Origin: Azospirillum baldaniorum
Lineage (GTDB): Bacteria; Pseudomonadota; Alphaproteobacteria; Azospirillales; Azospirillaceae
DNA: 64,000 nt
Assembly: GCF_003119195.2 (NCBI RefSeq)
Contig: NZ_CP022253.1
Span: 948,001 to 1,012,000, forward strand
Direction: 5' to 3'
Shown: piece by piece, positions 25,798-35,299 of the stretch
How the letters are laid out: each line of letters starts with the position of its first letter
Position numbering within the stretch: position 1 is the stretch's first letter
The notes under the pieces: generated by a model
What the model saw: the letters and a program-made list of their open reading frames with translations, nothing else
Told to the model about the DNA's origin: nothing
The model's database searches: none
Made by a program: the position numbers and the translations under genes

Positions 25798-26325
25798 TCA
25801 GCAGCGGGACAGGGCGTCCGCGATGAAGGCCGTGACCGTTCCGAAGTCGCCGGTTGTCCGCAATTCGGCGGGCATGGCCTGAAAGTCAAGCTCCGGTCCG
25901 AAACCGATCATCGGCTTTCCGAAGCGCAGGGCCAGCCGGACCTCGTCGAGCGTCCCGTGGCGGCCCGGCAGGACGACGATCACGTCGCTGGTCAGGATGT
26001 TGACGTGGTTGCGGCTCAGCTCCGTCGGCGGCGCGCCGGCCGGCTTGCGCGCGAAGGGCGTCAGGATGGGCAGGTCGATGTAGGGGTTGGGGTAGCCGGG
26101 CAGGGGCGCATGGCCGCGGATCGGATCGGGCTCGGACGGCAGGATGCCGATGGAGCGGCCCCGGCGCCCCGGCGTGCCGTGGAAGGCCCGCGCGGCCGAC
26201 CGCATCACCCCGCCGCCGCCGCCGGTCAGCAGGTCGTGCCCGGCCCCGGCGATCCACGCGCCGAGCGGCTCCGCGTAGTCCGCCCATTCCTCCTGCCCCG
26301 ACCCCATCACCCCGATGATCGCCAT
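25798..26325 (-). CDS. SLOG-domain protein, TIGR00725/LOG-like
   Basis: A 175-residue Rossmann-type protein. It starts with 'MAIIGVMGSGQ', has the Gly-rich 'LLTGGGGGVMRSAARAF' loop and a 'VLPGRHGTLDEVRLALRFGKPMIGF' motif, close to the PGGxGTxxE signature of LOG-type nucleotide-binding proteins. Relatives include cytokinin-activating phosphoribohydrolases and putative lysine decarboxylase-named proteins. Exact reaction unknown. ATG 26325 is preferred over 26331 because GGGAGG is 9 bases upstream instead of 3. It lies 17 bases after hrpB. Confidence 0.8.
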   Translation of the reverse strand: MAIIGVMGSGQEEWADYAEPLGAWIAGAGHDLLTGGGGGVMRSAARAFHGTPGRRGRSIGILPSEPDPIRGHAPLPGYPNPYIDLPILTPFARKPAGAPPTELSRNHVNILTSDVIVVLPGRHGTLDEVRLALRFGKPMIGFGPELDFQAMPAELRTTGDFGTVTAFIADALSRC

Positions 26326-26342
26326 ATCCATCCGCCTCCCTG

Positions 26343-28883
26343 TTACCGTCCGCGTGGTTTCGCCCGCGCCGTGGGTTCCGCCTCCAGCGGGTTGTCGGGC
26401 CAATAATGCTTGGGATACTGCCCCTTGAGGTCCGCCTTCACCGCCTTGTAGGCGTTGGCCCAGAAGCTGGCGAGGTCGCGCGTCACCTGCACCGGGCGGC
26501 GGGCCGGCGACAGCAGGTGCAGCAGCAGCGGCACCCGCCCGCCGGCGATGCGCGGCGTCTCGGCCAGCCCGAACATCTCCTGCAGCCGGACGGCCAGCAC
26601 CGGCTCGTCCCCGCTGTAATCGATGGGGATGCGGGAGCCGCTGGGCACCTCGACATGGGTCGGCGCCTCCTTGTCCAGCCGCTGCTGCATCGCCCAGGAC
26701 AGCAACCCACGCAACGCGTTGCCCAGCTCCACCCGGTCGAGATGCGCGCGGCGCGAGGCGCCGTTCAGGAAGGGCGCCAGCCAGTCCTCCATCGTCTCCA
26801 GCAGGGCGGCGTCGGAGACGTCCGGCCACTCCTCGCCCTCCCGGCGGCGCAGGAACAGGACGCGCGTCTGCCACTTGCGCAGCTCGTCGCTCCAGGGCAG
26901 GGCGGTCAGCCCCATCTCCCGGATGCCCTGCAGCATGGCGGCGGCGATGGCCTCGGCGGGCGGGTTGGGCAGGCGCTTGTCCTCCAACGCCAGGGCGAAC
27001 AGCATGCGGCGGCGGCGGGCCAGCACCGTCTGCTCCCGCCCGTCCCAGGCGACCACGGTCTCGCTGCGGATGTGCTCGGCGAAGGCCTCCTCCAGCTCCG
27101 CCAGCGTGAGCGGGGCGGCCAGGAAGATGCGCGACTCGCGGGCGGCCCCGTCCAGGTCGGCGACGGCCAGCCAGTCCTCGGCGGTCAGCGGCTCGGCGTC
27201 CTGGAAATAGGCGCCGCGCCCGTTGGACAGCCGGTACTGCGCGGCGGCCCCGCCCGCGCTGCCGCCGGGACGGCGCTGGCCGATGCGGTCGGGATAAGCC
27301 AGGGCGACCAGCAGGCCGGTGGCGCCGAGATCGCCACCATTGCCCTTCACGCCCAACTGCCGCTTCCAGTTCCGGGCCTGCTTCAACGCCTGCTGGGCGC
27401 CGCCGCGCTCCACGGTCAGGCCACGCCCGGCACCGCGCACCCGGCCCTCATCGTCGAGCCCGCGCAGCAGCTCCACGCGCAGCCGCAGATCGGCGTCGCG
27501 GAAGCCCGGCTGGGCGCGGACGATGTCGCGCTCGCCGAGCAGGGCGGCGACCTCGCAGGCCAGCGCCCCCAGCCCCATCGCCTTGCCCTTCAGCATCATG
27601 TGGGCCAGCCGGGGATGCACGCCGAAGCCGGCCATGCGGCGGCCGTGGGCGGTGATGCCGCCGTCGGCGTCCAGCGCCCCCAGCTCGCGCAGCAGCTCCC
27701 GCGCCTGGGCCATGGCGGCGGCGGGCGGCGGGTCGAGCCAGGCGAGCGACGACGGGTCGGACACGCCCCACACCGCCAGCTCCAGCGCCAGCGGGGCGAG
27801 GTCGGCGTCCATGATCTCCGGCGGGGTGAAAGGGGCCAGCGCCTTGTGCGACGGCTCCGGCCACAGGCGGTAGCAGACGCCGGGCTCCAACCGGCCGGCG
27901 CGGCCCCGCCGCTGCTCCGCCGACGCCTGGGAGACCTTGGCGGTGACCAGCCGCGTCATGCCGCTGCGCGGGTCGAAGCGGGGGACCCGCATCAGCCCGC
28001 CGTCCACGACGATGCGGATGCCCTCGATGGTCAGGCTGGTTTCGGCGATAGGGGTGGCGAGGACGATCTTGCGCGTGCCCGGCGGGCTTGGGGCGATGGC
28101 GCGGTCCTGGGCGTCCGCCGTCAGGTCGCCGTAGAGCGGGGCGATCACCGTGCCGGGGCCGAGGTCCGATCCCTCCAGAAGGCTCTGCACCCGCCGGATC
28201 TCCCCGGCGCCGGGCAGGAAGACCAGCGCGTTGCCGCTCTCCTCGCGCAGGGCGCGGCGGACGGCGGTGGCCACGGCGTCTTCAATACGGGTGCCGGTGC
28301 CGGGGGCGTCGAGGTGGCGGGTCTCCACCGGGAAGGCCCGGCCCTCGCTGGTCACCATCGGGGCGTCGCCCAGCAGTGCGGCGACCGGACCGCCGTCCAG
28401 CGTCGCGGACATCACCACCAGCCGCAGGTCGTCGCGCAATGCGCCGCGCGCCTCCTGCACCAGGGCCAGCGCCAGATCGCTGTCGATGCCGCGCTCGTGG
28501 AACTCGTCGAACAGCACGGCGCCGACCGCCGGCAGCTCGGGGTCCTCCTGAAGCTGGCGCAGGAACAGGCCGTCGGTCACCACCTCGATCCGGGTCTTCG
28601 GCCCGACCTTGGTGTCCAGCCGCACACGGTACCCGACCGTCTCGCCGACGCTTTCCCCCAGCATCGCGGCCATGCGGCGGGCGGCGGCGCGGGCGGCCAG
28701 CCGCCGCGGCTCCAGCACGATCACCTTGCGCCCGGCCAGCCAGGGCCGGTCGAGCAGGGCCAGCGGCACGCGGGTGGTCTTGCCCGCCCCCGGCGGCGCC
28801 TGGAGCACCGCCACGCCGCGCCCGTCCAGCGCGGCCAGCAGCTCGGGAAGCACGGGATCGATGGGAAGGGGCGGGATGCTCAT
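26343..28883 (-). CDS. hrpB: ATP-dependent helicase HrpB
   Basis: An 846-residue DEAH-type helicase. Motif I is 'PPGAGKTT' (residues 30-37), motif II is 'LFDEFHERG', motif III is 'SAT' (VMSATLDG) and motif VI is 'QRRGRAGR'. The helicase-associated and HrpB C-terminal domains follow to full length. The start at 28883 is chosen because upstream residues are unlike the family and the conserved part begins within 10 residues. HrpB's cellular role is not well defined in bacteria; RNA is the likely substrate. Confidence 0.94.
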   Translation of the reverse strand: MSIPPLPIDPVLPELLAALDGRGVAVLQAPPGAGKTTRVPLALLDRPWLAGRKVIVLEPRRLAARAAARRMAAMLGESVGETVGYRVRLDTKVGPKTRIEVVTDGLFLRQLQEDPELPAVGAVLFDEFHERGIDSDLALALVQEARGALRDDLRLVVMSATLDGGPVAALLGDAPMVTSEGRAFPVETRHLDAPGTGTRIEDAVATAVRRALREESGNALVFLPGAGEIRRVQSLLEGSDLGPGTVIAPLYGDLTADAQDRAIAPSPPGTRKIVLATPIAETSLTIEGIRIVVDGGLMRVPRFDPRSGMTRLVTAKVSQASAEQRRGRAGRLEPGVCYRLWPEPSHKALAPFTPPEIMDADLAPLALELAVWGVSDPSSLAWLDPPPAAAMAQARELLRELGALDADGGITAHGRRMAGFGVHPRLAHMMLKGKAMGLGALACEVAALLGERDIVRAQPGFRDADLRLRVELLRGLDDEGRVRGAGRGLTVERGGAQQALKQARNWKRQLGVKGNGGDLGATGLLVALAYPDRIGQRRPGGSAGGAAAQYRLSNGRGAYFQDAEPLTAEDWLAVADLDGAARESRIFLAAPLTLAELEEAFAEHIRSETVVAWDGREQTVLARRRRMLFALALEDKRLPNPPAEAIAAAMLQGIREMGLTALPWSDELRKWQTRVLFLRRREGEEWPDVSDAALLETMEDWLAPFLNGASRRAHLDRVELGNALRGLLSWAMQQRLDKEAPTHVEVPSGSRIPIDYSGDEPVLAVRLQEMFGLAETPRIAGGRVPLLLHLLSPARRPVQVTRDLASFWANAYKAVKADLKGQYPKHYWPDNPLEAEPTARAKPRGR

Positions 28884-28971
28884 GAGTTCTGTGAACCGGT
28901 GGAGAGGGGCGCCGCCCGTGTTCCTGGCAGCGGCGGGCGCCCCGGTCAAGCCTTCCGCCGGGCGTTGGTGG

Positions 28972-30288
28972 CTATTCGGTCTCCTCCCGGCAGAAGACCC
29001 CGGCCTCGGTGTCGTGGGTGAACAGCTCGGCGTAGCGCGCCCAGCCGGTGACGGCGTTCAGCGTCTCCTCGGCGTAGTCCTCGCTCATGAAGGCTTCCAG
29101 CTCGCGGGCGAACGGGGCGTAGGGGACGCGGTGGTCGGGGCGCTCCGCCAGGGCGGCGTCGATGTGCGCGGCGAGCGGCACGAAATGGACCAGATGCTCG
29201 GCGAACAGCGCCTTGCGGTCGTCCATCCCGGCCTCGGCGAACAGGCGGCCCGGCTCGGTCAGCCGGATGTCCCCCTCCGCCACCTCGGCGAATCCCAGCA
29301 TCTGGAGCGTCTCGGCGATGGGGAAGAGGTCGTCGATCTCGTGTCGCAGCGCCGCCGCGAGGTGCGGCAGGTCCGCCTTGCCCTGGTAGGGCGGGGCGGC
29401 CAGCGTCTCCATCAGGCCGGCCAGCAGGTTCGTCGAGACGTGCTGGAGCGGCTCGGCGTAGACCGGCCGCGGACGCCCGGCCGTTGTCCCCGGTGCCGTC
29501 GCCGGCGTGCTCAGCGGCTTGCGCGCGGTCATCCGGCCGTAGATGTCGTCGACCAGATCGCGGAAGTCCGGGGCCAGCCGGTTGCGCGGGTGCGGAATGT
29601 CCACCCGGATTTCCGCCGCCACGCGGCCCGGGTTGGAGGCGAAGACCAGGATGCGGTCGCACATCAGCACCGCCTCCTCGATGTTGTGGGTGACCATCAG
29701 GATCGACCGGGTCGGCAGCTTGCGCTCCATCCACAGGTCGAGCAGGTCGGTGCGCAGCGTCTCCGCCGTCAGCACGTCGAGCGCCGAGAAGGGCTCGTCC
29801 ATCAGCAGGATTTCCGGATGGACGACCAGGGCGCGGGCGAAGCCGACGCGCTGGCGCATCCCGCCGGACAGCTCCTTGGGGTAGGCGCTCTCGAAGCCCG
29901 ACAGGCCGATCAGGTCGATGGCCTCCTCGGCGCGCGCCGCCGCCTCGTTCGCGGGAACGCGCAGCGCCTTCAGCCCGGCCAGCACATTCTCCTCGACGGT
30001 CAGCCAGGGGAACAGCGCGAAGGACTGGAACACCATCGCCACCCCGTCGGTCGGCCCGGCCACCGGCGCGCCGTGGTGGAGGACTTGGCCGGAGGTCGGC
30101 CGCGCCAGCCCGGCGACGATGCGCAGCAGCGTGGACTTGCCCGAGCCGGAGCGGCCGAGCAGCCCGACGATCTCGCCGTCGCGCAGCGTCAGGTCCACGC
30201 CGTCGAGCACGACATACTGCTGGCCGGACGGCTTGCGGTAGGCCTGCCGGACGCCGTGGAGTTCAAAGAGGGGCGAGTTCTGCGTCAT
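28972..30288 (-). CDS. ABC transporter ATPase with C-terminal AAA-associated domain
   Basis: A 438-residue ATPase of the nitrate/sulfonate/bicarbonate group. Walker A is GRSGSGKST (45-53), the signature is LSGGMRQRV, Walker B is ILLMDEP, and the switch histidine is in VTHN. From about residue 285 it carries an extra domain of the AAA-associated C-terminal type, thought to be regulatory. It is 14 bases downstream of its permease partner. No substrate-binding protein is encoded nearby. Confidence 0.9.
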   Translation of the reverse strand: MTQNSPLFELHGVRQAYRKPSGQQYVVLDGVDLTLRDGEIVGLLGRSGSGKSTLLRIVAGLARPTSGQVLHHGAPVAGPTDGVAMVFQSFALFPWLTVEENVLAGLKALRVPANEAAARAEEAIDLIGLSGFESAYPKELSGGMRQRVGFARALVVHPEILLMDEPFSALDVLTAETLRTDLLDLWMERKLPTRSILMVTHNIEEAVLMCDRILVFASNPGRVAAEIRVDIPHPRNRLAPDFRDLVDDIYGRMTARKPLSTPATAPGTTAGRPRPVYAEPLQHVSTNLLAGLMETLAAPPYQGKADLPHLAAALRHEIDDLFPIAETLQMLGFAEVAEGDIRLTEPGRLFAEAGMDDRKALFAEHLVHFVPLAAHIDAALAERPDHRVPYAPFARELEAFMSEDYAEETLNAVTGWARYAELFTHDTEAGVFCREETE

Positions 30289-30302
30289 GGGTACGGCCTC
30301 CG

Positions 30303-32069
30303 TCAGGCAAGGCGCAGGCGGCGTTCAGCGTAGCCGTAGAGCGGACGCCAGAGCAGCCGGTTGAGCAGGGTGACGAACAGGGACATCACGGCGATGCCGA
30401 GCACGATGCGCGGGTAGTCCCCGGCGGCGGTCGCCTGGGCGATGTAGCTGCCCAGCCCGTGCGCGGTGACCTCGGCGTCGCCCCAGCGCACCGCCTCGGC
30501 GACGATGCTGGCGTTCCACGAGCCACCCGCCGCGGTCACCGCGCCGGTCAGGTAGTAGGGGAAGACGCCGGGCAGCATGACGTCGCGCCACCACTGCCAG
30601 CCGCGGATGCGGAAGCTGGACGCCGCCTCCTTGAGGTCGCTGGGGAAGGCGGCGGTCCCGGCGACGACGTTGAACAGGATGTACCACTGCGTGCCGAGGA
30701 TCATCAGCGGGCTGAGCCAGACGTCCGGGTTCAGGTCGAAGCGCAGGATGGTGAGGACGGCGACCGGGAACAGCAGGTTGGCCGGGAAGGCCGCCAGGAA
30801 CTGCGCCAGCGGCTGGACCGCCTCGGCAAGGCGCGGGCGCAGCCCGATCAGCACGCCGAGCGGCACCCAGACGAGCGAGGCGATGGCGATCAGCACCACG
30901 ACGCGCAGCAGCGTCGCCGTTCCGAGCAGCAGGACGTTCCCGACGTCGCCCCAGCCGGCGCCGCCGGCGATGAACCGCACCAGGGTCCAGCCCAGGGCGA
31001 GCGCCGCCACCGCGACGACCGCGTACCACACCCGGTCGAGTGTGCGCTCAAGCGCGAGGGAGGGCGGGCCGGCGACCCGGCGGCGCAGGGCCGGGGGCAG
31101 GGCGGCGGTCAGGGCGGCAAGCGGCGACAGGCGCAGCCACGCCACCCGGCCGAGCAGGGACTCGACCGGCGCCAGCAGCGAGCGGCAGACGCGGGTGCGC
31201 TGGAACAGCCGCAGCACCCAGGACTCGGGCGCCTCCTGCGCGCCGGTCTGCTCGAAGCGGAACTTGTCGGCCCAGGCAACCAGCGGGCGGAACAGGAACT
31301 GGTCGTAGAGCAGGATGACCGCCAGCATCGCCAGCACCGCCCAGCCGACGGCGCCGAGGTCCTTCTGCGCGATGGCCTCGGCCAGATAGGAGCCGATGCC
31401 AGGCAGCGTGACGGTGTGGTCGCCGACGGTGATCGCCTCCGACGCGACGACGAAGAACCAGCCGCCGGACATCGACATCATCATATTCCAGACCAGCCCC
31501 GGCATGGCGAAGGGCGCCTCCAGCCGCCAGAAGCGCTGCCAGCCGGAAAAGCGGAAGCTGGTGGCCGCCTCGTCCAGATCGCGCGGCACCGAGCGTAGCG
31601 ACTGGTAGACGCTGAAGGTCATGTTCCAGGCCTGGCTGGTGAAGATGGCGAAGATCGCCGCGCATTCGGCGCCCAGCACGCTGCCGGGGAACAGCGACAG
31701 GAAGAAGACCACGGTGAAGGAGATGTAGCCGAGCACCGGCACCGACTGGAGCACGTCCAGCACGGGGATCAGCACCATGCCGGCCCGGCGGCTCTTCGCC
31801 GCCAGCGTGGCGTAGGTGAAGGTGAAGAGCAGCGAGGCCGCCATCGCCGCCAGCATGCGCAGCGTCGAGCGCAGCGCATAGTCCGGCAGGTTCCAGGGGT
31901 CGAGCGAGACGGCCGGCGCGTCGAGGCTCGCCAATGGTGCCGTCATCTGGTGACCGCCGACGGCGGTCAGGGCGAGCAGGCCGACGACCAGCGGCAGGGC
32001 CACGAGGTCCCAGCGGTTGGGCGTGGCGGTCGCCGTTTTCACGGAAACGCTTGTCTGGGTCCAGACCAT
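30303..32069 (-). CDS. ABC transporter permease with two fused permease domains
   Basis: A 588-residue membrane protein made of two binding-protein-dependent permease halves. Each half has its own EAA-type loop ('[22 protein letters not shown]' and '[21 protein letters not shown]'), so one polypeptide replaces a permease dimer. About twelve hydrophobic segments are visible. It is first in a two-gene operon with the ATPase. Substrate unknown. Confidence 0.9.
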   Translation of the reverse strand: MVWTQTSVSVKTATATPNRWDLVALPLVVGLLALTAVGGHQMTAPLASLDAPAVSLDPWNLPDYALRSTLRMLAAMAASLLFTFTYATLAAKSRRAGMVLIPVLDVLQSVPVLGYISFTVVFFLSLFPGSVLGAECAAIFAIFTSQAWNMTFSVYQSLRSVPRDLDEAATSFRFSGWQRFWRLEAPFAMPGLVWNMMMSMSGGWFFVVASEAITVGDHTVTLPGIGSYLAEAIAQKDLGAVGWAVLAMLAVILLYDQFLFRPLVAWADKFRFEQTGAQEAPESWVLRLFQRTRVCRSLLAPVESLLGRVAWLRLSPLAALTAALPPALRRRVAGPPSLALERTLDRVWYAVVAVAALALGWTLVRFIAGGAGWGDVGNVLLLGTATLLRVVVLIAIASLVWVPLGVLIGLRPRLAEAVQPLAQFLAAFPANLLFPVAVLTILRFDLNPDVWLSPLMILGTQWYILFNVVAGTAAFPSDLKEAASSFRIRGWQWWRDVMLPGVFPYYLTGAVTAAGGSWNASIVAEAVRWGDAEVTAHGLGSYIAQATAAGDYPRIVLGIAVMSLFVTLLNRLLWRPLYGYAERRLRLA

Positions 32070-32136
32070 GGCCCCTCCATCCTGCGGCCGGATCGGAGTC
32101 CGGTCGCGTTCGGCATGCGCAATCGGCGTGTGCAGG

Positions 32137-32162
32137 CACCCGACGCCGTGCGGCGTCGGGTG
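32137..32162. other. Perfect palindrome upstream of the fused permease gene
   Basis: CACCCGACGCC pairs exactly with GGCGTCGGGTG around GTGC. It lies 68 bases before the permease start on the minus strand, so it may shape the leader RNA. Confidence 0.5.
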
Positions 32163-32712
32163 GGCGTCAAAGGGGAAGGATGGCGGTCAGCCCGGCGCTG
32201 GCGGCGGCAAGGGCGCGCACGCGCTCTGGTGTGTGGGCGCGCGGAACGGCATCGGAATGGTGATGGAAGACGTCACCATGGTTCACCTGTGCGGCTGTCG
32301 GCATCGCGGCCGGCCGTGGCGAACCTGCGAAAAGGTCAGGCCAGGATCGGCAGAGTACCGAAGATTGGTCGGGGTCGACGACTGTGGCTGTCCATCTCTT
32401 GCTTTCTCGGCGCGGGACCGGACCGCGCGTCCGGACGCCCGCCAATCATGCGGTGACGTTGGTGCTGATCTATTCCTGGAATTGAAGCCGGTCAAGCGCG
32501 CGGCGGCGTTTCTTGGCGATCATTGCAGAGGTTTCATGTTGCCCGCCCTTCGCCGTCGGAGCGAGGGCTGCGCCTCCGGATGCAGATCGTCGAGGGCGTG
32601 TCAAAGTGTCGCAGAAGCCCGCAGCCGGCCAGCGATCCGAGAACCTTTCGCAACAAGGCGTTATGGTTCAAATAACCACAATCCATTTGTGACTTAACGA
32701 TCTCGGGACCCT
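32163..32712. other. Intergenic region between divergent genes, no gene seen
   Basis: About 550 bases upstream of both the ABC operon (minus) and the ferritin-like gene (plus). A 226-codon frame from 32017 has no ribosome-binding site and implausible composition. A small inverted repeat, TGGTT-CAAAT-AACCA, at about 32662-32676 lies close to the ferritin-like gene and could be an operator. Confidence 0.5.
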
Positions 32713-33183
32713 ATGGCCAACATTCACGACCCCGCCCTGTTCCTCGCCCACGCCTGCGCGCTGGAGGAGGACGCCGCCAACCGTTTCGCCGACCTGTCGG
32801 AGGCCATGAAGACCTACGGCAACGCGGACGTCGCGGCCTTCTTCGCCAAGATGGCCGAGTTCTCGCGCTTGCATCTGGCGGACGCCCGCAAGCGCTCCGC
32901 CTTCCGCGACGTGCCGGTGCTCGCCCCGGAAGACTTCCAGTGGCCGGACGACGAGAGCCCGGAAGCGGCCTCCATGGAAGGCTCGCACTATCTGATGACG
33001 GTGGATTACGCGCTGGAGCTGGCGCTCGACAGCGAAAAGCGCGGGCACGCCTTCTACGCCGACGTGGCGGCCTCCACCACGGACCCGGAGGTCCGCATGA
33101 TGGCCGAGGAGTTCGCCTCGGAAGAGGCGGAGCATGTGGCGGAACTGGAGCGCTGGATCGAGCGCTTCCCCAAGAAGGGGTAA
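32713..33183 (+). CDS. Ferritin-like/rubrerythrin-family di-iron protein
   Basis: A 156-residue four-helix protein. The carboxylate/histidine pattern of a di-iron centre is visible: Glu in 'CALEEDAANRF', 'EFSRLHLADA', 'DSEKRGHAFYADV' and 'SEEAEHVAELERW'. No rubredoxin domain is attached. Such proteins handle peroxide or iron. It is monocistronic and ends before a hairpin. Confidence 0.85.
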   Translation: MANIHDPALFLAHACALEEDAANRFADLSEAMKTYGNADVAAFFAKMAEFSRLHLADARKRSAFRDVPVLAPEDFQWPDDESPEAASMEGSHYLMTVDYALELALDSEKRGHAFYADVAASTTDPEVRMMAEEFASEEAEHVAELERWIERFPKKG

Positions 33184-33190
33184 AAGCCGT

Positions 33191-33226
33191 TTCCCGCGGT
33201 TTCCGCCCTTGCGGGAACCGCGGGAA
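33191..33226. terminator. Hairpin between convergent genes
   Basis: TTCCCGCGGTT (33191-33201) pairs exactly with AACCGCGGGAA (33216-33226). It lies between the ferritin-like gene and the convergent gene at 33242. There is no T run; a shared terminator is likely. Confidence 0.55.
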
Positions 33227-33241
33227 GGGCGAACGAGCGCC

Positions 33242-33454
33242 TTACTTGGACAGGTCGGCGTAGTCGTACTCGTACTTTTTGTCCGCCGGCTTGAAGGTCT
33301 TGAAGGCGGCGATGACGTCGTCCACCGACACGCCCGCCGGCACGTTGAGAATCTCGTACACGACCGAGCTGCCGCTGGTCGGGCCAACGTCGGCGTTGCG
33401 GTGAGCCTGGGAAATCAGGCCCTCGCCGGCCTTCTTGATCATGATCGAAGCCAT
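33242..33454 (-). CDS. Small hypothetical protein
   Basis: A 70-residue protein. ATG 33454 follows CAGGAGACGG at good spacing; the longer frame adds an unlikely N-terminus. It begins 'MASIMIKKAGEGLISQAHRN', has a central 'VVYEILNVPAGVSVDDVI' and ends in a Tyr/Lys/Asp-rich tail. No signal peptide or membrane segment. I recognise no family. Confidence 0.65.
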   Translation of the reverse strand: MASIMIKKAGEGLISQAHRNADVGPTSGSSVVYEILNVPAGVSVDDVIAAFKTFKPADKKYEYDYADLSK

Positions 33455-33547
33455 ATCCGTTCCGTCTCCTGTTACACGTCGCCCGACGCAGCAATATCCA
33501 TAACTCGAATAAGGGTATGGGGCCAATGGATAAATTGCTGCGGCGCG

Positions 33548-34801
33548 TCAGCGGCGGGTGATCCAGAGCGCGGTCACGTCGTCGTTCAACCGTTCGCCAT
33601 GAAGTGCGGCGTGGTGGGCCATCAGGGCGGGCAGGGGGCGCTCGGGGGCGTCCGCCGCCGCGCGCTCGGCCAGACGGAGCAGGCCGTCCTCGCCCAGCAT
33701 GGCGCCCTCGGCGTTCCGGGCTTCGCTCAGCCCGTCGGAATAGAGGAACAAGCTGTCGCCGCGCCGCAGCGGCACGCGCCGGTTCGTGTAGGCGGAGTCC
33801 GGGAAGGCGCCGAGGAGCGGGCCGGAGGCGTCCAGCGGCTGGATGCCGAAGTTGGTCATCAGGAGGGGGCTGGGCGACGCGGCGGCGGCGTAGAGCAGCG
33901 TGTCGTCGGCCCGGTCGATCACCCCGTAAAAGGCGGTGGCGAACTGGCCCAGCGGCAGGATCTCGCACAGCCGACCGTTCAGTTGGCGGAGCAGGCCGGC
34001 GGGGTCGCGCAACTCCTCCGGCGGGGTGCGGGTCAGCAGCGTGTGCAGGCGGAAGGCGTTGATCGCCGCGGCGATGCCGTGGCCCGACAGGTCGGCGGCG
34101 AAGATCCCGACGCGGGTCCCGTCGAACGCGAAGGCCGTCCAGAAGTCGCCGCCGATCTCGTCCGACGCGCGGAAGACCGAGTCCACCATCAGCCCGTTCC
34201 GTTCGGCGAGGGCGGCCAGCTCCGCCGCCTCCGGGACCAGGGCGAGCTGCATCGCGCGGGCCTGCCGCAGGTCGCGCTCCACCCGCTCGTGGAAGGCGCG
34301 CAGCTCCTGCACCATCGACCGGCGCTCCAGATGGTAGCGCACGCGGGCGATGCATTCGCCGGGGTTGATCGGCTTGGCGATCAGGTCGGTCGCCCCGGCG
34401 CTGAAGCAGACCGTCCTCATCTGATCGGAGTGCAGCGCGCTCTGCATCAGGATCGGCAGGTCGCGCCAGCGTGGGTCGCCGCGCAGGCTGCGGCAGACTC
34501 CGATGCCGTCCATCCGCGGCATGGCCGCGTCGAGCAGCAGCAGGTCGGGGGCAAAGCTCTCCAAACGCTCCATCACCTCTTCCGCGGAGGAGGCGAAGGC
34601 GACTTGGGTGATGCCGGCCCATTGCAGGAAGCGGGTCAACGTCCTGCGGTTGAAGGCGCTGTCGTCGGCGATCAGCACCCGGCAGCCGCCGAGCGGGATG
34701 CCCAGTTCCATCCCGTAGACCGACGCGCCGGGGCGGGCGGGGCGCGGCGGAGCGGCGTCGTCCGTGCCGGGCGGCACCGTCATGGCGCGGGCGTGGCCCA
34801 T
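33548..34801 (-). CDS. Response regulator with PP2C phosphatase output (RsbU-type)
   Basis: A 417-residue protein. The receiver (about 38-160) has 'IADDSAFNRR' and the phosphorylation site in 'LLLLDAAMPRMDG'. A coiled-coil linker precedes the PP2C/SpoIIE domain (about 205-417), with metal aspartates in 'DEIGGDFWTAF', 'FAADLSGHGIAA', 'LFLYSDGLSEA' and 'LNDDVTALWI'. It likely dephosphorylates a STAS-domain antagonist; one is encoded 19 bases upstream. A second ATG at 34783 is possible. This is the phosphatase arm of a partner-switching circuit; the kinase/anti-sigma partner is not in the window. Confidence 0.9.
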   Translation of the reverse strand: MGHARAMTVPPGTDDAAPPRPARPGASVYGMELGIPLGGCRVLIADDSAFNRRTLTRFLQWAGITQVAFASSAEEVMERLESFAPDLLLLDAAMPRMDGIGVCRSLRGDPRWRDLPILMQSALHSDQMRTVCFSAGATDLIAKPINPGECIARVRYHLERRSMVQELRAFHERVERDLRQARAMQLALVPEAAELAALAERNGLMVDSVFRASDEIGGDFWTAFAFDGTRVGIFAADLSGHGIAAAINAFRLHTLLTRTPPEELRDPAGLLRQLNGRLCEILPLGQFATAFYGVIDRADDTLLYAAAASPSPLLMTNFGIQPLDASGPLLGAFPDSAYTNRRVPLRRGDSLFLYSDGLSEARNAEGAMLGEDGLLRLAERAAADAPERPLPALMAHHAALHGERLNDDVTALWITRR

Positions 34802-34820
34802 CGCGTCCGCTCCCGCCGCG

Positions 34821-35138
34821 TCAGTCGGCGATGTTGAACATGGTGTGGAACTTGGCGATCGTGATCAGGCGCCGCACCTCGTCGCGGGCGCCGCGGATCG
34901 CGAAGTCCAGATTGCGCCGCTGCGCGGTGTCGCGGGCGATGATGAACATGCCGAGGCCGGAGGAGTCGACGAAGTCGAGCCGCGACAGGTCGAACACCAC
35001 CCGGTGCCCCGCCGGCCGCTCGAAGGTGGCGATGACGTCACGGAAGGTGTCGTGGTCGGCAAAGGTCATGCGCCCGCTCAGCACGATTTCGGTGCTGGCC
35101 GGGGCCTCGCGGACGGAGAAATCCATGGCGGCGCTCAT
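34821..35138 (-). CDS. STAS-domain anti-sigma factor antagonist-like protein
   Basis: A 105-residue STAS protein. The phosphoserine loop is 'FVDSSGLGMFIIA', matching SpoIIAA/RsbV. ATG 35138 begins the domain; an upstream in-frame start at 35171 is less likely. It is followed after 19 bases by the REC-PP2C gene, so the two probably form a switch in which phosphorylated receiver turns on dephosphorylation of this protein. The controlled partner is unknown. Confidence 0.88.
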   Translation of the reverse strand: MSAAMDFSVREAPASTEIVLSGRMTFADHDTFRDVIATFERPAGHRVVFDLSRLDFVDSSGLGMFIIARDTAQRRNLDFAIRGARDEVRRLITIAKFHTMFNIAD

Positions 35139-35299
35139 CTGTGGTTCACCCGTGGCCGAAGAGAGGCGCAATCCTCCGCCGGTGCGCTTGATGGGCGATG
35201 GGGCTGGCGGGGACGCGGGCGCATTCTAGGTCGCCGGGAATTGCACTTTGATGACGCTGCCGTGTCAGCAGCGCGTTATCCGGTCCAGATGGGCCGATC

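Noticed and set aside
32017..32697. A 226-codon plus-strand frame
   Set aside because: It starts inside the antisense of the permease gene, has no ribosome-binding site, and its residues show no recognisable pattern.
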